A model generated the notes under the pieces. That model ran no database searches. It worked only from the letters and a program-made list of their open reading frames with translations, and was not told the origin of the DNA. Below are positions 49,820 to 59,500 of a stretch of 64,000 bases of DNA, piece after piece. How positions within the stretch are numbered: the stretch's first letter is position 1; the number at the start of each line of letters is the position of its first letter. This DNA comes from Pseudomonas sp. SDI (GTDB lineage Bacteria; Pseudomonadota; Gammaproteobacteria; Pseudomonadales; Pseudomonadaceae): assembly GCF_003105155.1 (NCBI RefSeq), contig NZ_QETK01000014.1, forward strand, positions 62,001 through 126,000, in the 5' to 3' direction. The position numbers and the translations under genes are program-made.

Positions 49820-50716
49820 TCAGACCTGAAATACGGGGACGCGGCCACACCAACGATCCTTGTATTCCCGATCAGCCCGCCCGAAGGAGAAACGCAGCGG
49901 TTTGCCAGCAGCCCGGGCGTGTTCCCATGCGGACTGGGTGTTGAGGAAGCTTAGTACGCTGCCCGGGCTGAAGTCGCGGGTTTGCGGGTCGACGCCGCCA
50001 TTGACGTATTCGACGCTCACCCACTCTGGCGCCTCGACCCGGTACACCAGCTGAATCGCAATCGGGTTTTCATTGAGGAACACCACCGAGCCGATCAGCA
50101 GCGGGCGCAGGCGCTCGACCACCTCGGCCATACGCTCGGCACCGGTTGCGACAAACTCCCAACGGCGCAGGAACAGGTCGCAGTACATCGCCGCAATTTC
50201 GTCGCTGCGGAAGTCGCTGATCGGCTTTACCACGCCACCGGCTTCTTCCAGCAGGCGCAGTTCACGGCGCTGGTTGTAGCGGAACTTTTTCGACAGGTCT
50301 TCCGGCGTGCGGGCCATGGCCAGTTGCTCGGCCTGCGGCTTGAGGCCGGTAAAGCGGCCCTGGTTCAGCTCGGACAGATAGCGCCCGGCATGCCGCAGCG
50401 GGGCCTGCGCATCGGCCGCCGCCGGCAGGATCAATTCGGCGTTGCCCAGGTCGAACAGGCCTTTCTTGCCATGCCGCTTGAGCACGTCCTTGGACAGCGC
50501 CAGGTGCCGTCCCCACGTCGGAATGGCCGCCTTGAGTTCGCCCTGCTGTGCAAAGCCCAAGTAGCGCACCGGGATTTCGGCCAGTTGCGCCAGTTGCTCG
50601 ATCACCAGCGGGTGTGTAGCGACGCTGCCGCCGAAACGCTGCCAGGCCTGCGCGTACGTGGCGGCGTCGATTTCACTCCAGCCACGCTCGCGTACGGCTT
50701 GAATTCGATTGAACAT
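49820..50716 (-). CDS. mig-14: Mig-14 family protein
   Basis: A 298-residue protein of the Mig-14 family, linked in Salmonella and P. aeruginosa to resistance to antimicrobial peptides. Recognisable parts are GWSEIDAATYAQAWQRFGGS, GRHLALSKDVLKRHGKKGLFDLGNAELILP, FRYNQRRELRLLEEAGG, and near the C-terminus VSVEYVNGGVDP and FSFGRADREYKDRWCG. The fold is probably GNAT-like (peptidyl or acyl transfer), which is my inference. The ATG at 50714-50716 shares its A with the stop of the upstream gene (TGATG); a GTG one codon earlier is also possible. Confidence 0.82.
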   Translation of the reverse strand: MFNRIQAVRERGWSEIDAATYAQAWQRFGGSVATHPLVIEQLAQLAEIPVRYLGFAQQGELKAAIPTWGRHLALSKDVLKRHGKKGLFDLGNAELILPAAADAQAPLRHAGRYLSELNQGRFTGLKPQAEQLAMARTPEDLSKKFRYNQRRELRLLEEAGGVVKPISDFRSDEIAAMYCDLFLRRWEFVATGAERMAEVVERLRPLLIGSVVFLNENPIAIQLVYRVEAPEWVSVEYVNGGVDPQTRDFSPGSVLSFLNTQSAWEHARAAGKPLRFSFGRADREYKDRWCGRVPVFQV

Positions 50717-51846
50717 CACGCCTCCGCGGCCAGCGCGACGACCTGCGGCAGACGCCAGAACGCCTCGCGCACCGCGCTGTCGGAAAACCGTTGCTGCAAA
50801 CGCTCAAGCATGCGCTCGGCGCACGCCCGGCGCTGCGTTTCGTCCAGCCCAGCCAAGTGTTGCAGGCCCTGGGCCAGACGCTCGGCATCGCCCAGTGGGA
50901 ACAGCAGGCCAACACCTTCGACCACTTCGGTAGCGCCACCGCAATGGGTGGCCAGCAGCGGTACCCCAGCGACCATGGCTTCGAGCAGGACCATGCCGAA
51001 CGGCTCATGGTCCGAGCTCAGCGCAAAAGCGTCGAACGCCCGGAAGTAACGCCGGGCGTCCGGCACCTGGCCGAGGAAGTCGACCTGGGCGGCGATGCCC
51101 AACTTGCCGGCCAAGGCCTTCAGGTCTGCTTCCAGACGGCCCTTGCCGAGCACCGCCAGCCGCGCACCGGCCGGCAAGCCCGGCAGCGCCGCAGCAAAGC
51201 CGCGCAGCAGGGTGGCCTGATCCTTGTCCGGATGCAGGCGACCGACGTTGCCGACGATCCAGGCCTGCGGGTCCAGCCCAAGCACCTGGCGTGCTTCGGC
51301 AGCGGGCACCTGCACAGCCTGCAGGGCTTCGATATCGATACGGTTGTACAGCGTCTGGATACGCTCGGCCGGCCATTTGCGCAGGCACTTGCGCATGTCG
51401 TCGCGCACCGCGTCCGACACCCCGAGCAGGCTCAGGCGCTTGCTGAACAGGTTGGCGAACAGCTGACGGCTGCCACGCTTGTAGTCATCGAACGCATGGT
51501 GCACGCCGATCACCGGCAGGCGGGTCGCCAGCAGGGTGATGTAGATCGGCTTGAAGCGATGCGCGATGCAGAAACTGAAGTTGCGGCTGGCGGCGATCTG
51601 CCGCAGCGCGCGGATGGCGCCCAGCTTCAGGCCACGGATGGCCTTGGAACTGAACTCCATGAACAGCACTTCGTCACTGGCACAGCCGGCCGCTACCTGC
51701 GGGTCGGCCTTGCCGGTGAGGAACACCGTGGTGACCTTGTAGCCACTGCCGGCGAACAGGCTGGCGTACTGACGGGCGCAATCGAGGAAAGGCCCGTCAT
51801 AGCCGTGACAAAACTGCAGGACCTGACGATCAGCCGAGCGAGTCAT
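50716..51846 (-). CDS. wapH: GT4-family glycosyltransferase, WapH-like
   Basis: A 376-residue GT-B glycosyltransferase: FCHGYDGPFLDCARQYASLF, IVGNVGRLHPDKDQATLLRGF, LGKGRLEADLKALAGKLG, and the retaining GT4 donor motif EPFGMVLLEAMVAGVPLLATHCGGATEVV (key E and G residues). In P. aeruginosa, WapH adds a glucose to the outer core, so this protein probably makes a core glycosidic bond. It overlaps the carbamoyltransferase gene by 17 bases. Donor sugar is inferred by synteny. Confidence 0.8.
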   Translation of the reverse strand: MTRSADRQVLQFCHGYDGPFLDCARQYASLFAGSGYKVTTVFLTGKADPQVAAGCASDEVLFMEFSSKAIRGLKLGAIRALRQIAASRNFSFCIAHRFKPIYITLLATRLPVIGVHHAFDDYKRGSRQLFANLFSKRLSLLGVSDAVRDDMRKCLRKWPAERIQTLYNRIDIEALQAVQVPAAEARQVLGLDPQAWIVGNVGRLHPDKDQATLLRGFAAALPGLPAGARLAVLGKGRLEADLKALAGKLGIAAQVDFLGQVPDARRYFRAFDAFALSSDHEPFGMVLLEAMVAGVPLLATHCGGATEVVEGVGLLFPLGDAERLAQGLQHLAGLDETQRRACAERMLERLQQRFSDSAVREAFWRLPQVVALAAEA

Positions 51847-53587
51847 AGGTGTCCGCGCCGTCCTTGACCACCAGGATGTCTTCCATGATCAGGTATTGCA
51901 GGTCGGAGCCGAAGAACATGTTCAGCGCGTCGGTCGGCGAGCAGATCATCGGTTCGCCACGACGGTTCAGCGAGGTGTTCAGCGACACGCCATTGCCAGT
52001 CAGGGTTTCCAACGCCTTCATCATGTCGTAGTAGCGCGGGTTGTACTCGCGCTTGAGCACCTGGGCCCGCGAGGTGCCGTCTTCGTGGACGACTTCCGGC
52101 ACGCGGGTCTTCCACTCTTCAGCCACTTCGAAGGTGAAGGTCATGAACGGAGCCGGATGGTCGATCTTGATCATCTGTGGCGCAACGGTGTCGAGCATCG
52201 ACGGGCAGAAAGGCCTCCAGCGCTCGCGGAACTTGATCTGGTGGTTGATCCGGTCGGCGACGCCTTCGACGCTTGGGCAACCGATGATCGAACGACCGCC
52301 AAGGGCCCGCGGACCGAATTCCATGCGGCCCTGGAACCAGGCCACCGGGTTGCCGTCGACCATGATCTTGGCGATCTGCTCAGGCATGTTGTCGAGCTTG
52401 CGCCATTTCGGTGCATCCGGGTGACGGGCACAGGCGGCGATCACGTCTTCGTTGCTGTACGCCGGGCCGAGGTAGACGTGCTCCATCTTCTCGACCGGGA
52501 CGCCGCGGGCGTGCGACACATAAGCCGCCGCACCGACGGCCGTACCGGCGTCGCCGGAAGCCGGCTGCACGAACAACTCCTTGAGGTCCGGGCGGGCGAT
52601 GATCTTCTGGTTCAGCTTGACGTTCAGCGCACAGCCGCCAGCGAAGGCCAGCTTGCCGGTTTCCTTGAGGATGTCGCCCAGGTAGTGGTCGATCATCTGC
52701 AATGCCAGCTTCTCGAACAGCGCCTGCATGCTGGCCGCGTAGTGGATGTACGGCTCGTCGGCGATGTCGCCTTCGCGCTTGGGACCCAGCCACTCGATCA
52801 GTTTCGGCGAGAAGTAGAAGCCCTTGCCCTTCTCTTTATAGCGGCGCAGGCCAATGACGTTGGCGTACTCGGTGTTAATGACCAGCTCGCCGTTTTCAAA
52901 GCTGGCCAGACGCGAGAAATCGTACTTGCTGGCATCGCCATACGGGGCCATGCCCATGACCTTGAACTCGCCGTCGAGCATCTCGAAGCCGAGGAACTCG
53001 GTGATCGCGCCGTACAGCCCGCCGAGCGAATCCGGGTCGAAGAATTCCTTGATCTTGTGGATCTTGCCGTTCTCGCCGTAGCCGAAGAACGTGGTGGCGT
53101 ACTCACCCTTGCCGTCGATACCGAGGATCGCGGTTTTTTCCTTGAAGCCCGAGCAGTGGTAGGCACTGGACGCGTGCGCCAGGTGATGCTCGACCGGCTC
53201 GATCTTGATTTTTTTCGGATCGAAGCCCAGTTGCTCCAGGCACCAGACGATCTTGTTGCGGTAGCGCTTGTAGCGCCGGTTGCCCATCAGCAGCGCGTCG
53301 AGGGCGCGGTCCGGGGCGTACCAGTAGCGCTTTGCATAGTGCCAGCGGGCTTTGCCGAAGAGGCTGATCGGGGCGAACGGAATGGCCACCACGTCAACGT
53401 CGGATGGCTTGATGCCCGCCTGCTCCAGGCAGAACTTCGCCGATTCGTAGGGCATGCGGTTCTTTGCATGTTTATCGCGTACGAAGCGCTCTTCTTCAGC
53501 GGCGGCGATCAGTTTGCCGTCGATATACAGGGCTGCGGAAGGATCATGGCTAAGGGCGCCGGACAGGCCAAGAATCGTCAATGCCAA
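51830..53587 (-). CDS. wapO: Carbamoyltransferase of the NodU/CmcH family, WapO-like
   Basis: Transfers a carbamoyl group, in P. aeruginosa WapO to heptose II of the LPS core. The 585-residue product has the N-terminal ASKHA-like domain (LGLSGALSHDPSAALYIDGKLIAAAEEERF as short motifs SHDPSAA and AAEEERF), VEHHLAHASSAYHCSGF, and the C-terminal domain with FAGGCALNVKLNQKI, RMEFGPRALGGRSI and FMTFTFEVAEEW. It is the first gene of a seven-gene, overlapping minus-strand operon (wapO-wapH-mig14-dnpA-ssg-wapR-waaL). Confidence 0.85.
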   Translation of the reverse strand: MALTILGLSGALSHDPSAALYIDGKLIAAAEEERFVRDKHAKNRMPYESAKFCLEQAGIKPSDVDVVAIPFAPISLFGKARWHYAKRYWYAPDRALDALLMGNRRYKRYRNKIVWCLEQLGFDPKKIKIEPVEHHLAHASSAYHCSGFKEKTAILGIDGKGEYATTFFGYGENGKIHKIKEFFDPDSLGGLYGAITEFLGFEMLDGEFKVMGMAPYGDASKYDFSRLASFENGELVINTEYANVIGLRRYKEKGKGFYFSPKLIEWLGPKREGDIADEPYIHYAASMQALFEKLALQMIDHYLGDILKETGKLAFAGGCALNVKLNQKIIARPDLKELFVQPASGDAGTAVGAAAYVSHARGVPVEKMEHVYLGPAYSNEDVIAACARHPDAPKWRKLDNMPEQIAKIMVDGNPVAWFQGRMEFGPRALGGRSIIGCPSVEGVADRINHQIKFRERWRPFCPSMLDTVAPQMIKIDHPAPFMTFTFEVAEEWKTRVPEVVHEDGTSRAQVLKREYNPRYYDMMKALETLTGNGVSLNTSLNRRGEPMICSPTDALNMFFGSDLQYLIMEDILVVKDGADTYDSLG

Positions 53588-53655
53588 GGGTCTAGCCTCT
53601 TCAATCTTAAAAGTTGCGCCTCGGCCGTATGGGCGGATGGCAGCGAAAGGGCGGG

Positions 53656-53661
53656 ATTATA
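53656..53661 (-). promoter_or_regulatory. Putative -10 box for the wapO operon
   Basis: TATAAT on the minus strand lies 69 bases before the wapO start, with no close -35 match at the usual spacing. Confidence 0.35.
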
Positions 53662-53670
53662 ACGTAAAGC

Positions 53671-53700
53671 GCTGTGCAATAACCCTAGCCATTGCACAGC
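53671..53700. terminator. Hairpin between rlmJ and wapO
   Basis: GCTGTGCAAT and ATTGCACAGC form a perfect 10-bp stem around the loop AACCCTAGCC, 29 bases beyond the rlmJ stop (minus strand). It separates rlmJ from the LPS operon promoter. Confidence 0.6.
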
Positions 53701-53729
53701 CTCTCATTCAAATACACAGCACCTGGCGG

Positions 53730-54566
53730 TTACTCGGCGATCAGCCAATCCATCCGCCAACTGCCCTGGGTCTGCCCGAGGGTCTGCGCCAGCCACGGCA
53801 TCAGCGTGCGCAGTTCTTCCTCCAGGCCCCACGGCGGGTTGGCGATGGCCAGGCCCGAGCCATTGAGGCTTTGTGGGGTGTTCTGCGGGTGCACGTACAG
53901 CTCGACGCGCAACAGCTTCGGCGCACCAGTGCTGGTCAGGTCCTGGTAGTAGCGGGTCAGTTGCTGCTGTTCCTTGATCGGGTACCAGATCGCCGCGACC
54001 GTCTGGCGCATGCGACCGATTGCCTCTTTCATCGCCACGGTGCAGCGCTTGAGCTCGTCGGGCTTCTCGAACGGCGGGTCGATCAGCATCACCGCACGTT
54101 TCTCCTGCACCGGCAGCAAGGCGCGCGGCACGTGCCAGCCCTCACCCAGGTGCACGGCGACGCGTGGGTCCTTTTTCATGTTGTCCTTGAGCATCTGGCC
54201 GTCTTCCGGGTGCTTCTCGTTGAGCAGCACACGGTCCTGCTGGCGCGCCAGGCGCCGGGCCAGCTCGGGCGAGCCCGGGTAGTAGCGCAGCTCGCCGTCC
54301 GGGTTCATCTTTTTCAGGATGCGCAGGTAGTCGGCAGCCGTTTCCGGCAAGTCGTCGCGCCCCCAGAGCCGCGCCACCCCTTCCAGGTATTCACCGGTGC
54401 GCGTCGCCTGGTCACCCTGCAAGTCATACAGGCCGAGCCCGGCGTGGGTATCGATATAAGCGAACGGCTGCTCCTTGCGTGACATCAAGGCGATCAGCCG
54501 GGTCAGCACAAGGTGTTTGAAAACGTCGGCATGGTTGCCGGCGTGGAAGGCGTGACGATAGTTCAT
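53730..54566 (-). CDS. rlmJ: 23S rRNA (adenine2030-N6)-methyltransferase RlmJ
   Basis: Methylates A2030 of 23S rRNA using S-adenosylmethionine. The 278-residue product begins MNYRHAFHAGNHADVFKHL, the family signature, followed by YIDTHAGLGLYDL for cofactor binding and the catalytic IDPPFEKPDE motif (DPPF/Y type), and IANPPWGLEEEL near the C-terminus. Upstream in-frame starts lack this conservation. It lies between the putP terminator and the wapO operon and is probably transcribed alone. Confidence 0.94.
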   Translation of the reverse strand: MNYRHAFHAGNHADVFKHLVLTRLIALMSRKEQPFAYIDTHAGLGLYDLQGDQATRTGEYLEGVARLWGRDDLPETAADYLRILKKMNPDGELRYYPGSPELARRLARQQDRVLLNEKHPEDGQMLKDNMKKDPRVAVHLGEGWHVPRALLPVQEKRAVMLIDPPFEKPDELKRCTVAMKEAIGRMRQTVAAIWYPIKEQQQLTRYYQDLTSTGAPKLLRVELYVHPQNTPQSLNGSGLAIANPPWGLEEELRTLMPWLAQTLGQTQGSWRMDWLIAE

Positions 54567-54634
54567 GGCAACTCCTGCAAGGCGGAGAAGTTTACCTTGT
54601 GAAACCGACGCCGTCAGGTGAAGCCTGCCAAAAC

Positions 54635-54673
54635 GACAACGGCCCGGCTTCACCAGGAAGCCGGGCCGTTGTC
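54635..54673. terminator. Terminator between putP and rlmJ
   Basis: A perfect 17-bp inverted repeat (GACAACGGCCCGGCTTC and complement) with a five-base loop lies 20 bases after the putP stop, upstream of rlmJ. It should end the putP transcript. Confidence 0.8.
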
Positions 54674-54693
54674 AGGCACCGTTCAGGCTGCGC

Positions 54694-56178
54694 TTACTTG
54701 CCGGCGTGGTAGGCCGCGTCGGCTTTTTCGAAGCGCGAGATCATCGCGCCGGTCGGACGACCCAGCTTGCTCACCACGAAGATGGCGATGCTGGCGAAAA
54801 GGAAGCCTGGGATGATTTCGTACAGGCCCATGACTTCGTAGTGTTTCCACACGATCACGGTAATGGCACCGACCAGGATCCCGGCCAGCGCACCGTTGCG
54901 GGTCATGCCTTTCCACAGCACCGAGATCAGCACCACCGGACCAAAGGCGGCACCGAAGCCGGCCCAGGCGTAGCTGACCAGGCCGAGCACACGGTTTTCC
55001 GGGTTGGAGGCCATGGCAATGGCGATCAGCGCAACGGCCAGCACCATCAGCCGACCGACCCAGACCAGCTCGCCCTGCGAGGCATTCTTGCGCAGGAAGG
55101 TCTTGTAGAAGTCTTCGGTCAGGGCGCTCGAGCACACCAGCAACTGGCAGCTCAGCGTGCTCATGACGGCAGCCAGAATGGCCGACAGCAGCACCCCGGC
55201 GATCCATGGGTTGAACAGGATCTTGGCCAGCTCGATGAACACACGCTCGTGGTTCTCGCTGACCGGGCCAGCCAACTCAGGGTGAGCCGAGAAGTAGGCG
55301 ATACCGAAGAAGCCAACGGCACAGGTACCGGCCAGGCAGAGGATCATCCAGGTCATGGAGATACGACGCGCCTTGGCGATCGACTTGACCGAATCAGCAG
55401 CCATGAAGCGTGCCAGGATGTGCGGCTGACCGAAGTAACCCAGACCCCAGCCCATCAGCGAAATGATGCCGATGAAGGTCGTGCCCTTGAGCATGTCGAA
55501 GTTCGACGGGTCCTGCGCTTCGATCGCCAGGAAGGTGGTATCGACGCCACCGGTGGCAATCAGCACGATCACTGGGGTCAGGATCAGTGCGAAGATCATC
55601 AGCGTGGCCTGCACGGTATCGGTCCAGCTCACCGCCAGGAAACCACCGACGAAGGTGTAGGCGATGGTCGCGGCAGCACCGGCCCACAGCGCCGTCTCGT
55701 AGGACATGCCGAAGGTGCTTTCGAACAGGCGGGCGCCAGCAACGATGCCGGAGGCGCAATAGATGGTGAAGAACACCAGGATGACCACGGCGGCGATGAT
55801 CCGCAGCAGACCGCTCTGGTCTTCGAAACGGCTGGAGAAGTAGTCCGGCAGGGTCAGTGCATCGCCGTTGTGCTCGGTCTGCACGCGCAGGCGGCCGGCA
55901 ACGAACAGCCAGTTCAGGTAGGCGCCGACGACCAGGCCGATGGCGATCCAGCTTTCCGACAGGCCCGACATATAGATGGCACCCGGCAGGCCCATCAGCA
56001 GCCAGCCGCTCATGTCCGAAGCACCAGCGGAGAGCGCGGTTACAACGCTACCGAGGCTGCGGCCACCGAGGATGTAGTCGGAAAGGTTGTTGGTGGAGCG
56101 ATAGGCCATGAAGCCGATCAGCACCATTGCCACGATGTAGATCACGAACGTGATCAAGGTTGGGTTACTTACACTCAT
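54694..56178 (-). CDS. putP: Sodium/proline symporter PutP
   Basis: Imports proline with sodium through the inner membrane. The 494-residue product has about 13 helices of the SSS family: LSDYILGGRSLGSVVTALSAGASDMSGWLLMGLPGA (key GGRS and SDMSGW), GLGYFGQPHILARFMAA, and VMSTLSCQLLVCSSALTEDFY. The start at MSVSNPT gives the usual N-terminus; an upstream in-frame start would add 19 unrelated residues from the operator region. It is divergent from putA across a 357-base control region and should be repressed by PutA. Confidence 0.96.
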   Translation of the reverse strand: MSVSNPTLITFVIYIVAMVLIGFMAYRSTNNLSDYILGGRSLGSVVTALSAGASDMSGWLLMGLPGAIYMSGLSESWIAIGLVVGAYLNWLFVAGRLRVQTEHNGDALTLPDYFSSRFEDQSGLLRIIAAVVILVFFTIYCASGIVAGARLFESTFGMSYETALWAGAAATIAYTFVGGFLAVSWTDTVQATLMIFALILTPVIVLIATGGVDTTFLAIEAQDPSNFDMLKGTTFIGIISLMGWGLGYFGQPHILARFMAADSVKSIAKARRISMTWMILCLAGTCAVGFFGIAYFSAHPELAGPVSENHERVFIELAKILFNPWIAGVLLSAILAAVMSTLSCQLLVCSSALTEDFYKTFLRKNASQGELVWVGRLMVLAVALIAIAMASNPENRVLGLVSYAWAGFGAAFGPVVLISVLWKGMTRNGALAGILVGAITVIVWKHYEVMGLYEIIPGFLFASIAIFVVSKLGRPTGAMISRFEKADAAYHAGK

Positions 56179-56228
56179 GATGTTGCGCCCTGGCGTTGTT
56201 TTTATGTAGCCGCAGCCTCTTGAAGGAG

Positions 56229-56464
56229 GTTGCACCCAGGCGGCGCATGCTATGCAACAACGTGAACGAGGTGCAACCAGTTTTTACAATCAAGTTGCAC
56301 CTCATCGGATTTTTTCCGTAACAGTGCTTTTTTGCTCCTTTTTGGAGCAAAAACATCCGTTTTCAGAAGAAAATGCACTGCAAACAGCCCTTTCGGCTGT
56401 ACGGCTTTAGCCTCCGGACGAGTTGCACTTATTTCATGAAGATTTTGGGTTGCACTAGGTTGCA
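56229..56464. promoter_or_regulatory. putP-putA control region with seven GTTGCA operator sites
   Basis: The sequence GTTGCA, the operator core bound by the ribbon-helix-helix domain of E. coli PutA, occurs at 56229, 56294, 56422, 56449 and 56459 on the plus strand and at 56253-56258 and 56272-56277 on the minus strand; near matches lie at 56182 and 56379. Two sites cluster ten bases apart near putA and five are near putP. The region is AT-rich and should hold both promoters. It is the only long gap here without genes. Confidence 0.85.
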
Positions 56465-56535
56465 CCCAAATTCGCGCACGGCTAATCTTGGCGCCAGCTT
56501 ACGCCACAGCCCCGTGGCAATAATGAGGATAAGAA

Positions 56536-59500
56536 ATGGCGACGACCACCCTTGGGGTCAAACTCGACGACCCGACCCGTGAGCGACTGAAAGCGGCTGC
56601 GCAGTCCATTGACCGCACCCCGCACTGGTTGATCAAACAGGCAATCTTCAATTACCTGGAGAAACTCGAGGGTGGCGCCACCCTGACCGAACTCAACGGC
56701 CAGGCCAGCAATCTTGTCGACGAGGCCGGCGACGTGCCGACCGACCCTGCACACCAGTGCTTCCTCGAATTCGCCGAAAGCATCCTGCCGCAGTCGGTAC
56801 TGCGCGCCGCGATCACCTCGGCCTACCGTCGCCCCGAGCCGGAAGTGGTGCCGATGCTGCTGGAGCAGGCACGCCTGCCGGCCGCGATGGCCGAGGCCAC
56901 CAACAAGCTGGCCGCCGGGATCGCCGAAAAACTGCGCAACCAGAAGAGCGCCGGCGGCCGTGCCGGTATCGTTCAGGGCCTGCTGCAGGAATTCTCGCTG
57001 TCGTCGCAGGAAGGCGTGGCCCTGATGTGCCTGGCCGAAGCGCTGCTGCGCATCCCCGACAAGGGCACCCGCGATGCGCTGATCCGCGACAAGATCAGCA
57101 CCGGCAACTGGCAGCCGCACCTGGGCAACAGCCCGTCGCTGTTCGTCAACGCCGCCACCTGGGGCCTGCTGCTGACCGGCAAGCTGGTCTCCACGCACAA
57201 CGAATCCGGCCTCACCTCCTCGCTCAGCCGCATCATCGGCAAGAGCGGCGAGCCGATGATCCGCAAGGGCGTCGACATGGCCATGCGCCTGATGGGCGAG
57301 CAGTTCGTTACCGGTGAAACCATCGCCGAAGCCCTGGCCAACGCCAGCAAGTTCGAAGCCAAGGGCTTCCGCTACTCCTACGACATGCTCGGCGAAGCCG
57401 CCCTCACCGAGCACGACGCCCAGAAATACCTGGCCTCCTACGAGCAGGCGATCCACTCGATCGGCAAGGCCTCGCATGGCCGTGGCATCTATGAAGGCCC
57501 GGGCATCTCGATCAAGCTGTCGGCCCTGCACCCGCGCTACAGCCGCGCGCAGTACGAGCGCGTGATGGAAGAGCTGTACCCGCGCCTGCTGTCGCTGACC
57601 CTGCTGGCCAAGCAATACGACATCGGCCTGAACATCGACGCCGAAGAGGCCGACCGCCTGGAGCTGTCGCTGGACCTGCTCGAGCGCCTGTGCTTCGAGC
57701 CGCAACTGAGCGGCTGGAACGGCATCGGCTTCGTCATCCAGGCTTACCAGAAGCGCTGCCCGTACGTGATCGACTACGTCATCGACCTGGCACGCCGCAG
57801 CCGCCATCGCCTGATGATCCGCCTGGTGAAAGGTGCCTACTGGGACAGCGAAATCAAGCGCGCCCAGGTCGAAGGCCTGGAAGGCTACCCGGTCTACACC
57901 CGCAAGGTGTACACCGACGTGTCCTACATCGCGTGCGCTCGCAAGCTGCTGTCGGTGCCGGAAGTCATCTATCCGCAGTTCGCCACGCACAACGCCCACA
58001 CCCTGTCGGCCATCTACCAGATCGCCGGGCAGAACTACTACCCGGGCCAGTACGAGTTCCAGTGCCTGCACGGCATGGGCGAGCCGCTCTACGAGCAAGT
58101 GGTGGGCAAGATTGCCGATGGCAAGCTGAACCGTCCGTGCCGGGTCTACGCCCCGGTCGGTACCCACGAGACCCTGCTGGCCTACCTGGTGCGCCGCCTG
58201 CTGGAAAACGGCGCGAACACCTCGTTCGTCAACCGCATTGCCGACCAGTCGATCTCGATCCAGGAACTGGTCGCCGACCCGGTCGCGACCATCGAGCGCA
58301 TGGCCACCCAGGAAGGCGGCTTCGGCCTGCCACACCCGCGTATCCCGCTGCCGCGTGAGCTGTACGGTGCCGAGCGCGCCAACTCGGCCGGTATCGACAT
58401 GGCCAACGAACACCGCCTGGCGTCGCTGTCCTGCGCGCTGCTGGCGACCGCCCACAACAACTGGAAGGCCGAGCCGCTGCTCGGGTGCGCTGCCAGCAAC
58501 GAGCCGGCCGCTGCCGTGCTGAACCCGTCGGATCACCGCGACGTGGTCGGCCATGTGCAGGAAGCCACCGTTGGCGACGTCGACAACGCCATCCAGTGCG
58601 CACTGAACGCCGCGCCGATCTGGCAGGCGACGCCGGCGGCCGAACGCGCCGCCATTCTGGAGCGTGCCGCCGACCTGATGGAAGGCGAGATCCAGCCGCT
58701 GATGGGCCTGCTGGTACGCGAAGCCGGCAAGACCTACGCCAACGCCATCGCCGAAGTGCGCGAGGCCGTGGACTTCCTGCGCTACTACGCGGTGCAGGCA
58801 CGCAACGACTTCAGCAACGACGCCCACCGCCCACTGGGCCCGGTGGTCTGCATCAGCCCGTGGAACTTCCCACTGGCGATCTTCAGCGGCCAGGTGGCTG
58901 CGGCCCTCGCTGCCGGCAACCCGGTGCTGGCCAAGCCGGCCGAACAAACCCCGCTGATCGCCGCCCAGGCCGTACGCCTGATGCTCGAAGCCGGCATTCC
59001 GCAAGGCGTCGTGCAACTGCTGCCGGGCCGTGGCGAAACCGTCGGTGCGCGTCTGGTCGGTGACGAGCGAGTCAAAGGCGTGATGTTCACCGGTTCCACC
59101 GAAGTCGCTCGCCTGCTGCAACGCAACATTGCCGGGCGCCTGGACAACCAGGGCCGGCCAATCCCGCTGATCGCCGAAACCGGTGGGCAGAACGCAATGA
59201 TCGTCGACTCCTCGGCGCTGACCGAGCAGGTCGTGATCGATGTGGTGTCCTCGGCCTTCGACAGCGCCGGTCAGCGTTGCTCGGCACTGCGTGTGCTGTG
59301 CCTGCAGGAAGACTCGGCCGACCGCGTGATCGAAATGCTCAAGGGGGCCATGGCCGAAAGCCGTCTGGGCAACCCGGAGCGCCTGTCGGTGGATATCGGC
59401 CCGGTGATCGACGCCGAAGCCAAGGCGGGCATCGAGAAGCACATCCAGGGCATGCGCGAGAAAGGTCGCTCGGTGTACCAGGTGGCGATTGCCGACAGCG

